Positions 47,475 through 54,848 of a stretch of DNA of 64,000 nt are shown here, piece after piece; position 1 is the first letter of the stretch, and every line of letters begins with the position of its first letter. Source of the stretch: a virus; IMG/VR virus record IMGVR_UViG_3300017605_000956, positions 1 through 64,000 of that record; one strand, 5' to 3'. The notes below the pieces were generated by a model, which worked only from the letters and a program-made list of their open reading frames with translations, made no database searches and had not been told where the DNA came from. The translations under genes were made by a program, and so were the position numbers.

Positions 47475-47599
47475 GCTGCAAGAAGAGGAAGATCCAGCAC
47501 CGCCCCTGCCGATGGAAGGGCGGCTGGATGTGCTTCAACTGCGGCCGTCGGTGGAAGAACTATCCGAGCAACGTGGACCCGAGAAAGGTGAAGGCCTAG
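47471..47599 (+). CDS. 42-residue zinc-ribbon miniprotein
   Basis: M-S-C-K-K-R ... P-C-R-W-K-G-G-W-M-C-F-N-C-G-R-R-W-K-N. Basic and Trp-rich. ATGA overlap upstream; next ATG follows its stop directly. Confidence 0.65.
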   Translation: MSCKKRKIQHRPCRWKGGWMCFNCGRRWKNYPSNVDPRKVKA

Positions 47600-47788
47600 A
47601 TGGCGACCAACGACGAAGTCGAGCAGTCGTTCCTGCGCCAGCTTCCGCCGCGTGTCTTGCGGTGGCTCGAGGACTACCACCGCTGCGCGCCCGAGCTGAA
47701 GGATCTCAACTTGGCCCGCCTACTGGTCAACACCTACGGACATGGGTTGGAAGACGGCGCGAAAGCTAAACCCAAGGAAAGGAGCTAG
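47600..47788 (+). CDS. Small helical hypothetical protein
   Basis: 62 residues. LPPRVLRWLEDYHRCAPELKD, helical; no motif. AAGGTG ends 11 bases before the ATG. Confidence 0.6.
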   Translation: MATNDEVEQSFLRQLPPRVLRWLEDYHRCAPELKDLNLARLLVNTYGHGLEDGAKAKPKERS

Positions 47789-47792
47789 GCCG

Positions 47793-48089
47793 ATGTCGAT
47801 GCCGATCGTGAAGTACGACAAGAAGGGCAGACTGATCTGCCCGACCTGCGAGATGACGATTCCGATCCCGGAGACGCACTGGCTCGGCAAGGGGCCGGGG
47901 ACGTGTCCAAACACCCAGTGGCGCGGAGGTCTGCACCGCTTCTGGATCACGGAGGACGTGTCCTACGCGGTGAACGACATCCGCTCGAAGAGCAATCCCG
48001 ACGGCGAGCAGAAGCGCCTCCTCAAGACGTTCGAGGAGATCCCGCGCGAGATCCGGCCGGAGCAGGAGGGCGGAATCGTCCATGGATGA
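47793..48089 (+). CDS. Zinc-ribbon-like protein
   Basis: 98 residues. L-I-C-P-T-C-E and, 21 residues later, G-T-C-P-N-T; aromatic HRFWITEDVSYAV. AAGGAG 7-8 bases before the ATG. Confidence 0.65.
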   Translation: MSMPIVKYDKKGRLICPTCEMTIPIPETHWLGKGPGTCPNTQWRGGLHRFWITEDVSYAVNDIRSKSNPDGEQKRLLKTFEEIPREIRPEQEGGIVHG

Positions 48090-48426
48090 GCGGTGGACCG
48101 TCATCCTGGAGTTGGCGCCTCCTACGAAGAACAAGCTCGAGGCCGCGGAGCGCGCCCTGAAGGGTGAGGACTACGGGGCGGAGTACGTCGCCACGAAGAA
48201 GAGCGTCCTTCTGTCCGTCGACGTGAGCGGTCAGTTCAAGGCCATCGTGAAGATGTTCCTCGTCGGCCGCCTGATGACGCAGTTCTACGTCGATCAGAGC
48301 GGGTCGTACCACTGGGAAGCGCCTCCCGGCGTGGAGATGAACCAGGGAGAGCGGCTCTTCTTCGTACTCGACGAGTTGGAGGAAGGCGGGGGCAGAGCTA
48401 AGGTTACGTTGGTAGGGATGCGATGA
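48082..48426 (+). CDS. Hypothetical alpha/beta protein
   Basis: 114 residues. WTVILELAPPTKNKLEAA, SVLLSVDVSGQFKAIVKMFLVG, LFFVLDELEE suggest a compact alpha/beta fold, cysteine-free. Not recognised. Confidence 0.65.
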   Translation: MDERWTVILELAPPTKNKLEAAERALKGEDYGAEYVATKKSVLLSVDVSGQFKAIVKMFLVGRLMTQFYVDQSGSYHWEAPPGVEMNQGERLFFVLDELEEGGGRAKVTLVGMR

Positions 48427-48662
48427 GCCTGATGAAAGGGTCGATCGGAGTGGCGCGTCGGATCCACTATCTCGACCAGGTGGATCGGCCTCAGTTCGGC
48501 GTGTGGGCGAGCTCGGCCTGCGGGTCCTGGGCCGGCTCGGTGAAGGTCGTGCCGGAGAAGGTCCCGGTGTCGTGCGGCGCGTGTCGAAAGCTCGACCCGT
48601 CGAAGATCGAGACGAAGGACATCTCGAACCGGCCTTACGAGCCGGGCAAAGGCGTTTTCTAG
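48423..48662 (+). CDS. Zinc-ribbon-like miniprotein
   Basis: 79 residues. S-A-C-G-S-W...V-S-C-G-A-C-R-K. Reads like half a zinc ribbon with upstream beta strands. ATGA overlap. Confidence 0.65.
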   Translation: MSLMKGSIGVARRIHYLDQVDRPQFGVWASSACGSWAGSVKVVPEKVPVSCGACRKLDPSKIETKDISNRPYEPGKGVF

Positions 48663-48678
48663 GATCGAGGGGGACATC

Positions 48679-48930
48679 ATGGATATTGGCGATCTTGCGG
48701 TCTTTCCAGCGGGGCTGCCGATCAAGGATCGGAGCAGGGCCTTCCAGTACGAGATCGTGCGGCGATGCGAGTGCGGGAAGGTCGACTGCTGGATTGGACG
48801 ATTGACGTCGGGCTTGGAGATGCACTTCCAGGCCAGCAAAGCCCGCATCGTGAAGACGAAGGAGCAGCGCGCCGAGGAGCTGCTGGTCTACGGACCTGAA
48901 GACGAGCTTGAGGAGAACCCGGGTCTATGA
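48679..48930 (+). CDS. Small C-x-C protein
   Basis: 83 residues. R-R-C-E-C-G-K-V-D-C-W, then a helix and an acidic end. GAGGGGG 7 bases upstream. ATGA overlap next. Confidence 0.65.
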   Translation: MDIGDLAVFPAGLPIKDRSRAFQYEIVRRCECGKVDCWIGRLTSGLEMHFQASKARIVKTKEQRAEELLVYGPEDELEENPGL

Positions 48931-49400
48931 TCTGCGACGAGTGCAACGAGCGGGTGAAGACGCTTCACCAGAACTTCTACGGAGCCTACTGCGACAAGTG
49001 CGTGGGAGGTGCCGATGACCGGGCGAAGAAGCTCTATGCGGAGCTCCGGAAGGAGGAGCTGCTGTCGGGACCTGAGTTCTTCACCCTGAAGGACTTCGAG
49101 CGGTTCATGATGAAGTTCTCGCTCTACTTCCTCGACAACATGAGCCGGGAGAGCACGAAGCGGATCCGGGGGACGATCCCCCAGCTCCTCCAGCCGGTGT
49201 TCATGTGCTTGCACCTGAAGGACCTCGTGGTCGAGAAGATGCCGTTGAACTACGTGTCGTCGATGAAGTCGGAAGGACGGGACCGGTTCCACTACGGGGC
49301 GACCTACCAGTTCAAGAGGGATGTCCCGAAGGCAGTGGTCATCAAGGCGATGGAAGACGCAGGTTTGATACGAGCAGGGGAACGAGAGGAGGGTTCATGA
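48927..49400 (+). CDS. Zinc-finger hypothetical protein
   Basis: 157 residues. M-I-C-D-E-C-N ... Y-C-D-K-C-V at the start, then helical FERFMMKFSLYFLDNM and basic helices. Nucleic-acid binding is possible. ATGA overlaps. Confidence 0.65.
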   Translation: MICDECNERVKTLHQNFYGAYCDKCVGGADDRAKKLYAELRKEELLSGPEFFTLKDFERFMMKFSLYFLDNMSRESTKRIRGTIPQLLQPVFMCLHLKDLVVEKMPLNYVSSMKSEGRDRFHYGATYQFKRDVPKAVVIKAMEDAGLIRAGEREEGS

Positions 49401-49582
49401 CGGGTTACAGGATCGCGGTGTACTGGGAGAAGTTCGGAGGGACGGAAGAGGGCTCGATGAACGACGAGCGGCAGATCGTCGTCGACCGGAAGCCCTCGGG
49501 TCAGGAGATGCGAGATGTCGAGGACGCGCTCCACCTGAAGCTGATGGAGATGGGACTCAAGAAGCAGGGGGACACGCGATGA
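49397..49582 (+). CDS. Small hypothetical protein
   Basis: 61 residues, strands (YRIAVYWEKFGG, RQIVVDRKP) and a helix. Overlaps both neighbours by 4 bases. Confidence 0.6.
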   Translation: MTGYRIAVYWEKFGGTEEGSMNDERQIVVDRKPSGQEMRDVEDALHLKLMEMGLKKQGDTR

Positions 49583-51402
49583 GGCGCAGCATTGTAGCGG
49601 TAGACCTGTTTTGTGGCGCAGGCGGAACGAGCACGGGCCTCGCCCAGGCGTGCGAGCAGCTCGGCCTGAAGGTCGAGCTCACGGCGATCAACCACTGGAA
49701 GGTCGCCATCGCGTCCCACAAGAAAAACCATCCGTGGGCGAGGCACATCGACTCCACCATCGAGAAGGTCGACCCGTTGGACGTGGCGCCAGGGCGGCGC
49801 ATCGACCTCCTGGTGGCGAGCCCGGAGTGCAGGCACCACTCGACGGCCCGCGGCGGCCGGCCGATCAACGACCAGAAGCGGTCGAGCGCGTGGCACATCC
49901 TCCGCTGGGCGGAGCTGCTCTACGTGAAGAACATCCTGATCGAGAACGTCCCCGAGTTCAGGAAGTGGGGGCCGGTGAATTCCAAGGGCAAGCGGATCAA
50001 GTCGCTCGAGGGGAAGACCTACGAGGCCTTCGTCAACGCGCTGCGCGCCCTCGGCTACCACGTCGAGGAGCGGATCCTCAATGCGGCGGACTACGGCGAC
50101 GCCACGACCCGCAAGAGGCTCTTCATCATCGCCAGGCGGCACAAACGGACGATCCCTTGGCCGAAGCCGTCCCACTCCCAGGCTCAGTGGACGCCGGCGA
50201 AGAAGATCATCAACTGGGCGCTCCCGGGAACCTCGATCTTCCGGCGCAAGGAGGCCGGGCTTCAGCCGCTCGCGGCGAAGACGATCGACCGGATCGCGGA
50301 GGGCATCAAGAAGTTCGCCGGGCCGTGGGCCGAGCCGTTCCTGGTGCTGCTCCGTGGTACCGGGAAGTCCAGGTCGATCAAGCTCCCCCTCCCGGCGCTG
50401 ACCGCGCAGGGGAACCACGTCGCACTGTGCGAACCCTTCCTGCTGTCGCACCGCGTGTTCAAGCAGAGCAACGTCGACTCGATCAAGAAGCCGATGCGGA
50501 CGATCACGTCGACGGCGAGGGACATCGCTCTCGCCCAGCCGTTCCTGATCAACCTCGAGCACTACGGCGGAAACGGGAAGAACGTCCGGTCGATGAAGGA
50601 CCCGATCTACACGATTTCCACGAAGACCGGGATGGGGATAGCGGTGCCCTTCATGGTACCGCAGTTCGGGGAGAACAAGGGGCAGAAGCCCAGGACTCAC
50701 TCTGTCGGGAAGCCTCTGCCCGCACCCACCAGTCATGGCGCCGGCGCGCTGGTCGCTCCGATCATCATCACCCCCGGAGGTCCAAATCTCAGGAAGGGAC
50801 GAAGCGTGAACGAGCCGCTGCCCACGGTGACGTGCAAGGACCGCTTCGCCGTGGCGACGCCGTTCATCCTGCCCAGGAAGGGCTTCTACCAGAGCACGGG
50901 CAACATCCCGCGATCGGTGGAGAAGCCCATCCCGACGGCCACGACCCGCGGCGCCGGGTTCCTGGTCGAGCCGTACATGGTGAAGGTCAACCACGGCCAG
51001 AACGACACGAAGAAGGGCTCTGTGGGACGTCGAGCCCACTCGCTCAAGAAGCCCCTGCCCACGCTGACGACGCACAACGGGATGGCGCTCGTCGCGCCCA
51101 TGCTGGTGAAGTACTACGGCACCGGGCAAGCCAAGAGCGTGACGGATCCGGTTCCGACGATGACCACGAAGGCGAGGGCCGGGCTCTGCACGCCCATCGC
51201 GGCCGGGGAGTACGCGATCGACATCCTGTTCCGGATGCTGACCCCGCAGGAGCTGGCGGCCGCGATGAGCTTCCCAAAGGGATACGAGTTCGCAGGGCGC
51301 AAAGAGGACCAGGTGAAGCAGATCGGGAATGCCGTGGCGGTGAAGAAGGCGCGCGCCCTCTGCACGGCGATCCTCAAGGAAGAGTTTCGAGTCAGGGCGT
51401 AG
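49579..51402 (+). CDS. DNA C5-cytosine methyltransferase with repeat array
   Basis: 607 residues. Motif I DLFCGAGGTS (9-18), catalytic C84 in ASPECRHHS (the usual P-C-Q is S-P-E-C), ENV motif VI (122-124), ADYGDATTRKRLF motif VIII, and C-terminal QIGNAV motif X. Between motif VIII and X lie about seven repeats of 30-40 residues each with P-(L/V/I)-P-T-x-T (e.g. KPLPTLTTHN, DPVPTMTTKA, EPLPTVTCKD), replacing a normal target-recognition domain. Methylates cytosine; sequence unknown. Confidence 0.9.
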   Translation: MRRSIVAVDLFCGAGGTSTGLAQACEQLGLKVELTAINHWKVAIASHKKNHPWARHIDSTIEKVDPLDVAPGRRIDLLVASPECRHHSTARGGRPINDQKRSSAWHILRWAELLYVKNILIENVPEFRKWGPVNSKGKRIKSLEGKTYEAFVNALRALGYHVEERILNAADYGDATTRKRLFIIARRHKRTIPWPKPSHSQAQWTPAKKIINWALPGTSIFRRKEAGLQPLAAKTIDRIAEGIKKFAGPWAEPFLVLLRGTGKSRSIKLPLPALTAQGNHVALCEPFLLSHRVFKQSNVDSIKKPMRTITSTARDIALAQPFLINLEHYGGNGKNVRSMKDPIYTISTKTGMGIAVPFMVPQFGENKGQKPRTHSVGKPLPAPTSHGAGALVAPIIITPGGPNLRKGRSVNEPLPTVTCKDRFAVATPFILPRKGFYQSTGNIPRSVEKPIPTATTRGAGFLVEPYMVKVNHGQNDTKKGSVGRRAHSLKKPLPTLTTHNGMALVAPMLVKYYGTGQAKSVTDPVPTMTTKARAGLCTPIAAGEYAIDILFRMLTPQELAAAMSFPKGYEFAGRKEDQVKQIGNAVAVKKARALCTAILKEEFRVRA

Positions 51403-51404
51403 CT

Positions 51405-51614
51405 ATGTGCCTGAGCTGCAAGCGGTGCGCGTGTCCCCACGGCGCCGGTCCCTGTGACCTGTACACGCCGAATGGGGTTTGCGTCGCCTGTCGTAACTTT
51501 TGCGAGAAGGGGTTGAACCGTGGCCTGTCGTGGGCACATTTGGGACGTGCCTCGTCTGGAGCACCTGGACTTCGGGACGGGGCCGCGGCACAGGAAGTAC
51601 AGGAAGTGCCTTAG
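51405..51614 (+). CDS. Zinc-cluster miniprotein, unusual overlap
   Basis: 69 residues as read; about 39 appear genuine: C-L-S-C-K-R-C-A-C-P...P-C-D...V-C-V-A-C-R-N-F-C-E. From 51520 it overlaps the next gene in another frame. A TGA one base out of frame (51514-51516) would end it naturally. Confidence 0.55.
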   Translation: MCLSCKRCACPHGAGPCDLYTPNGVCVACRNFCEKGLNRGLSWAHLGRASSGAPGLRDGAAAQEVQEVP

Positions 51615-51993
51615 GTGCGAGAAGCGTCAAACGGAGTTTTCGGTTCCCTGTAATTGCGAAGGAATGGAGAAGAGAGATGGGCAAGTACGCGGAGGGGACG
51701 AGCGTCCCCGTGGAGAGAAGTCAGACCGAGATCAACCGGGTCCTGGCGAAGTTCGGCGCGGACCAGTTCGCGCAGGCCTCGAGCACGACGCCTCCGGCGG
51801 TCCTGATCGGGTTCAGGGCCAAGGGCAAGCTGATCAAGTTCCACCTGCCCATGCCGACGGGAAAGGACTTCCGGGGCACGGAGCTCCAGATCGAGAAGCA
51901 GTTCCAGGCGGAGTGCCGGCGCCGGTGGCGCGCGCTGCTCCTCGTGCTGAAGGCGAAGCTCGAAGCGGTCGACTCGGGCATCACCACGTTTGA
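51520..51993 (+). CDS. Zinc-ribbon protein, uncertain 3' end
   Basis: First ~50 residues convincing: A-C-R-G-H-I-W-D-V-P-R, RHRKYRKC-L-R-C, V-P-C-N-C-E-G, preceded by AAGGGG. After about 51677 the frame runs through the next gene and has shadow-like composition. Either the stop is lost or there is an indel. Confidence 0.45.
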   Translation: MACRGHIWDVPRLEHLDFGTGPRHRKYRKCLRCEKRQTEFSVPCNCEGMEKRDGQVRGGDERPRGEKSDRDQPGPGEVRRGPVRAGLEHDASGGPDRVQGQGQADQVPPAHADGKGLPGHGAPDREAVPGGVPAPVARAAPRAEGEARSGRLGHHHV

Positions 51994-52129
51994 GCAGGAG
52001 TTCTACGCCCACATGGTCCTGCCTGGCGGGATGACGGTCTTCGAGTCGACGAACAAGGAGGTCTCGCGGGCGATCGAGACGGGAACGCCTCCTTCGTTCA
52101 TGATCGGCTTCGACGGGGGAAAGAAGTGA
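51677..52129 (+). CDS. Conserved phage hypothetical protein (TSVPVxRSxxEI family)
   Basis: 150 residues. EGTSVPVERSQTEINRVLAKFGADQF, IKFHLPMP, RRRWRALLLVLKAKLEAVDSGI and FYAHMVLPGG are the landmarks of a protein found in many phages, function unknown. Interestingly the family segment (E)FLAxIVLP resembles the AEIVLT motif. Shine-Dalgarno GGAGAAGAG. Confidence 0.75.
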   Translation: MGKYAEGTSVPVERSQTEINRVLAKFGADQFAQASSTTPPAVLIGFRAKGKLIKFHLPMPTGKDFRGTELQIEKQFQAECRRRWRALLLVLKAKLEAVDSGITTFEQEFYAHMVLPGGMTVFESTNKEVSRAIETGTPPSFMIGFDGGKK

Positions 52130-52911
52130 GCGACAACATCGAGCTGGTCTTGGGGGACGGCATCCGCTGGCTCGAGCGCCAGTCGGCCAGCTCGCTCGAC
52201 GGGATCTTCACGGATCCGCCATGGGGCGCAGGCCCGGAGATCAAGGGCCAGGCCCAGTGGAAGGAGCTGATCTCGAAGATGTCGCGTGCCGCGTTTCGGG
52301 CGTTGAAGCCGAGCGGTCGGCTCCTGCTGTGGGTGGGGATCAACCGGATGGACGGGGCGATCCGTTCAGTGACGAAACGCCTGACCTTCTCTGGAGCGAT
52401 CGTTATTCGCACCATCCCGCCCACGTGCCGCGGCCGCTGGGTGCTCGGTGGCGACCACGTTCTGATCTACGGCCGCTACGGGTACGCGAGGCCTGTCGCG
52501 AAGATGGCTGCCGGGGAGATCACGCTGCCGTCGCTCTACGGGAACTTCACGAGCTCCGGCGTCCGGACGGGACCGGACACCGATCACCCATGCGCGCGGG
52601 ACCTGCGGCCGGCGACGATCATCGCGCGGCAGTGGTTCCGAGCTGGGGAGCGAGTCGCTGACCCGTTCGGCGGATCCGCCGTGCTGGCGTGCGCCCTCGC
52701 GGACGTCGGAGCGAAAGCCACGTCGATCGAGATCGACCCGAAGATGCACAAGACCGCGGTGAACCGTGTGGCTCACCGCACGCCGAATCTGTTTAGGGAG
52801 AGGGACCATGGCCCACAAGATCAGGACCATCTGTTCGATCTGCGACAAGGAGCTCGCACCCAGGAACGGCGCCCCCGGCGATCCCGCGCACATCCGGTAC
52901 GTGGACGATGA
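52126..52911 (+). CDS. DNA N4/N6 methyltransferase, runs into the next gene
   Basis: Core about 226 residues. D30-P-P-W33 catalytic motif IV, GRLLLWVG, and VADPFGGSAVLACALAD (motif I placed C-terminally, as in beta-class enzymes). The last about 35 residues (after 52808) overlap the next gene out of frame. A TAG at 52792-52794 is one frame away. Methylates C-N4 or A-N6; DPPW occurs in both. Confidence 0.8.
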   Translation: MSDNIELVLGDGIRWLERQSASSLDGIFTDPPWGAGPEIKGQAQWKELISKMSRAAFRALKPSGRLLLWVGINRMDGAIRSVTKRLTFSGAIVIRTIPPTCRGRWVLGGDHVLIYGRYGYARPVAKMAAGEITLPSLYGNFTSSGVRTGPDTDHPCARDLRPATIIARQWFRAGERVADPFGGSAVLACALADVGAKATSIEIDPKMHKTAVNRVAHRTPNLFRERDHGPQDQDHLFDLRQGARTQERRPRRSRAHPVRGR

Positions 52912-53065
52912 GCGCCACAGCGGGTGCAGCCGGCCGTCCTCGATCGGGAAGAAGCCGATCCGGGTCGGCGGCTACGACCCGGAGAAGAAGCGCGACACGA
53001 CCGGCGAGTCGGTGCGCGCCCTGGATGGGACCGGTCTGACGGAGCGCCCGGCTCCGGTCGTCTAA
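52808..53065 (+). CDS. Small C-x2-C hypothetical protein
   Basis: 85 residues. T-I-C-S-I-C-D-K near the N-terminus, H-S-G-C-S further on, then unstructured Lys/Pro. ATG after GGGAGAGGG. Confidence 0.65.
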   Translation: MAHKIRTICSICDKELAPRNGAPGDPAHIRYVDDERHSGCSRPSSIGKKPIRVGGYDPEKKRDTTGESVRALDGTGLTERPAPVV

Positions 53066-53081
53066 CTTTTCTGGCCTGGTA

Positions 53082-53112
53082 TCGGGGGGTGGGGCGGAGC
53101 CCCACCCCCCGA
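53082..53112. repeat. 14-bp perfect hairpin, loop GGA
   Basis: TCGGGGGGTGGGGC (53082-53095), GGA, exact complement 53099-53112, in the gap between 52808 and 53132 genes. Confidence 0.8.
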
Positions 53113-53131
53113 CCGAAGACGCGAGGAGAAT

Positions 53132-53539
53132 ATGGATCTGCCCTGCCCGTACTGCCGGGGGTCCGGCAAGTTTCGTCACGAGCGTCCGAAGAACGTCTCG
53201 GACAAGTGGTGGTTCGACATGGTCGGTCAGAGGATGGCTTGCCCCCTGTGCAAGGGCGCGGGCAAGATCGTCCGAGGCGCGGACTCGCTGGTCGTGGACA
53301 CCGGCCTGATCTTCATCAAGAACCTCGACCGCAGGGTTCTGGTGGGATGCCCGGACCAGACCTGCACCCTCTGGGTCGATGCGACGGACGCCTTCGGCCG
53401 GCGCGAGATGAGCGCACCCACCGGGCGCGCGAAGACCGTGGCCGACACGCCCCAGGCCGACTTCGCGGTGAAGTGCAAGAACGGCCACGACGTCGTTCTC
53501 TCGATGACTCCGGGAGCTGCTCGGTGGAAGCCCCATTGA
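53132..53539 (+). CDS. DnaJ-type CxxCxGxG protein
   Basis: 135 residues. C-P-Y-C-R-G-S-G and C-P-L-C-K-G-A-G at 5-12 and about 37-44, the DnaJ zinc-finger repeat; then a beta domain (FIKNLDRRVLVGC) and K-C-K-N-G-H-D-V. May help folding or protein contacts. Confidence 0.75.
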   Translation: MDLPCPYCRGSGKFRHERPKNVSDKWWFDMVGQRMACPLCKGAGKIVRGADSLVVDTGLIFIKNLDRRVLVGCPDQTCTLWVDATDAFGRREMSAPTGRAKTVADTPQADFAVKCKNGHDVVLSMTPGAARWKPH

Positions 53540-53790
53540 TCGGCATCGCGAAGTCGCTGGTGAAGCACCTCGAGGAGGCTGGGGTCGAGGTCACTCCCGA
53601 TCTCGACTTCGCGGTCGAGGCCTGCAGGGGCTCCCTCAAGAAGGGGGTCCGGGAGTTCATGGACCTGGCCGAGAAGACGTTCACGAATCGGATCAGGCCG
53701 AGGCGGAAGGCGCTGGGCGTCTTCAGGAAGTTCCGGGAGGACGTGAAGGTGTGGCTGGCGGAATTGGTGCTCACGGAGAGAGAGGTCTGA
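53536..53790 (+). CDS. AExxLT-tailed helical protein
   Basis: 84 residues. IAKSLVKHLEEAGVEV resembles the opening helix of 31637/33154; ends V-K-V-W-L-A-E-L-V-L-T-E-R-E-V. TTG start by TTGA overlap; GTG 53524 possible. Confidence 0.7.
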   Translation: MIGIAKSLVKHLEEAGVEVTPDLDFAVEACRGSLKKGVREFMDLAEKTFTNRIRPRRKALGVFRKFREDVKVWLAELVLTEREV

Positions 53791-54227
53791 TGAACACGCA
53801 CGATGCGGTGATGCCGTTCGGGAAGTACCAGGGAGAGCGGGTGACGAGGGTCCCCGTGAGCTACCTGAAGTGGGCCGTCTCGGTGAGGGCCGAGGCGCCA
53901 GTCGAGACGAAGGAGGGCAGCTTCCCGTTCCACGAGGTCGCGAAGTCGGAGATGCAGCGCCGCGGGGAGCGGCTCGAGAACATCGACGTCTCGCTCCATG
54001 CGATCGACCGGGCGAGCCTGTACTTCGTCCCGAAGTTCCGCCTGGAGCACGGGCACATGGAGGGGATCGCGAGCTGGCTGGGCCGGCTGGCGTGGGAGGC
54101 GTGGCAGCGCCGGACGGAGCTCGGCGCGCGCAAGGAAGACGGGACCTGGAAGCTGATCCACAACGGGATCAAGTTCGTGATCGAGGAACAGGCGATCCCG
54201 GTCGTGAAGACCGTGGAGACGCTGTAG
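53790..54227 (+). CDS. DUF3820-like protein
   Basis: 145 residues. MPFGKYQGERVTRVPVSYLKWAV (residues 8-30) matches the DUF3820/exonuclease-C-terminal motif MPFGK-x-x-G-x-x-x-x-x-V-P-x-x-Y-L-x-W; remainder helical. Often accompanies DNA-processing proteins in phages. Confidence 0.75.
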   Translation: MNTHDAVMPFGKYQGERVTRVPVSYLKWAVSVRAEAPVETKEGSFPFHEVAKSEMQRRGERLENIDVSLHAIDRASLYFVPKFRLEHGHMEGIASWLGRLAWEAWQRRTELGARKEDGTWKLIHNGIKFVIEEQAIPVVKTVETL

Positions 54228-54237
54228 GGAGGACGCG

Positions 54238-54642
54238 ATGACAAAGTTCAAGACCGACCTGTTCGGCGGGGCGAAGAGGGGGGCGCAGCCCCCCTCTGAG
54301 CCCAGCGACCCCAATGCCCCTCCGCCGGGGCCGTTCGCCCAGGAGCCGCCCAAGCCCGAGAAGGCCAAGGGCCGGAAGGCGATCCACCCCGGGCTGGAGC
54401 TGACCACCCGGCGATGCTTGAAATGCTCGGCGTTTCTACACTTCAGGGTCTACGCCGTTGACGAGCAGGACCTAGTATTGCTGGCCCCCTTCATCCACGT
54501 CAAAATCGCCTACTGCGAGTGCGGGATCTGGACGATGGATAGTCGTGACCGGATCCGCTGGATCAGGTATTCTTCCGGGGAGGCCGTGCCGGGCGGTGGC
54601 CCGCTCTACGCGCCGGAGAAGCAGCATGAGCCCAAGGAATGA
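54238..54642 (+). CDS. Zinc-ribbon protein carrying a hairpin insertion
   Basis: 134 residues. Near the start GGAKRGAQPPSEP is coded by a 10-bp hairpin (54275-54297); Pro-rich linker; then R-C-L-K-C-S ... Y-C-E-C-G. ATGA overlap with the next gene. Confidence 0.65.
   Translation: MTKFKTDLFGGAKRGAQPPSEPSDPNAPPPGPFAQEPPKPEKAKGRKAIHPGLELTTRRCLKCSAFLHFRVYAVDEQDLVLLAPFIHVKIAYCECGIWTMDSRDRIRWIRYSSGEAVPGGGPLYAPEKQHEPKE
54275..54297. repeat. 10-bp perfect hairpin inside a gene, loop GCA
   Basis: AGAGGGGGGC (54275-54284), GCA, GCCCCCCTCT (54288-54297). Confidence 0.8.
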
Positions 54643-54848
54643 AGACGATCAACACGGGCTTCCTGGGACTCCTCAGGAGCAGGGTGACGACCCTGGAACT
54701 GGAGCGCCGGTACCAGGAGGCGGCAGCCTGCCGTTCCCTGCTCAGGCAGGCGGAGCGGGCGGTGCTCAAGCCCGAGCAAATGCTACCGGACGCACTCAAA
54801 TTGCTGGACCTGGAAATCCGCAAGATTCTGGGCATCCGCCCGGAGTGA
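54639..54848 (+). CDS. Small helical hypothetical protein
   Basis: 69 residues. TTLELERRYQEAAACRSLL and LPDALKLLDLEIRKIL: two helices, coiled-coil-like. GTGA overlap next. Confidence 0.65.
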   Translation: MKTINTGFLGLLRSRVTTLELERRYQEAAACRSLLRQAERAVLKPEQMLPDALKLLDLEIRKILGIRPE

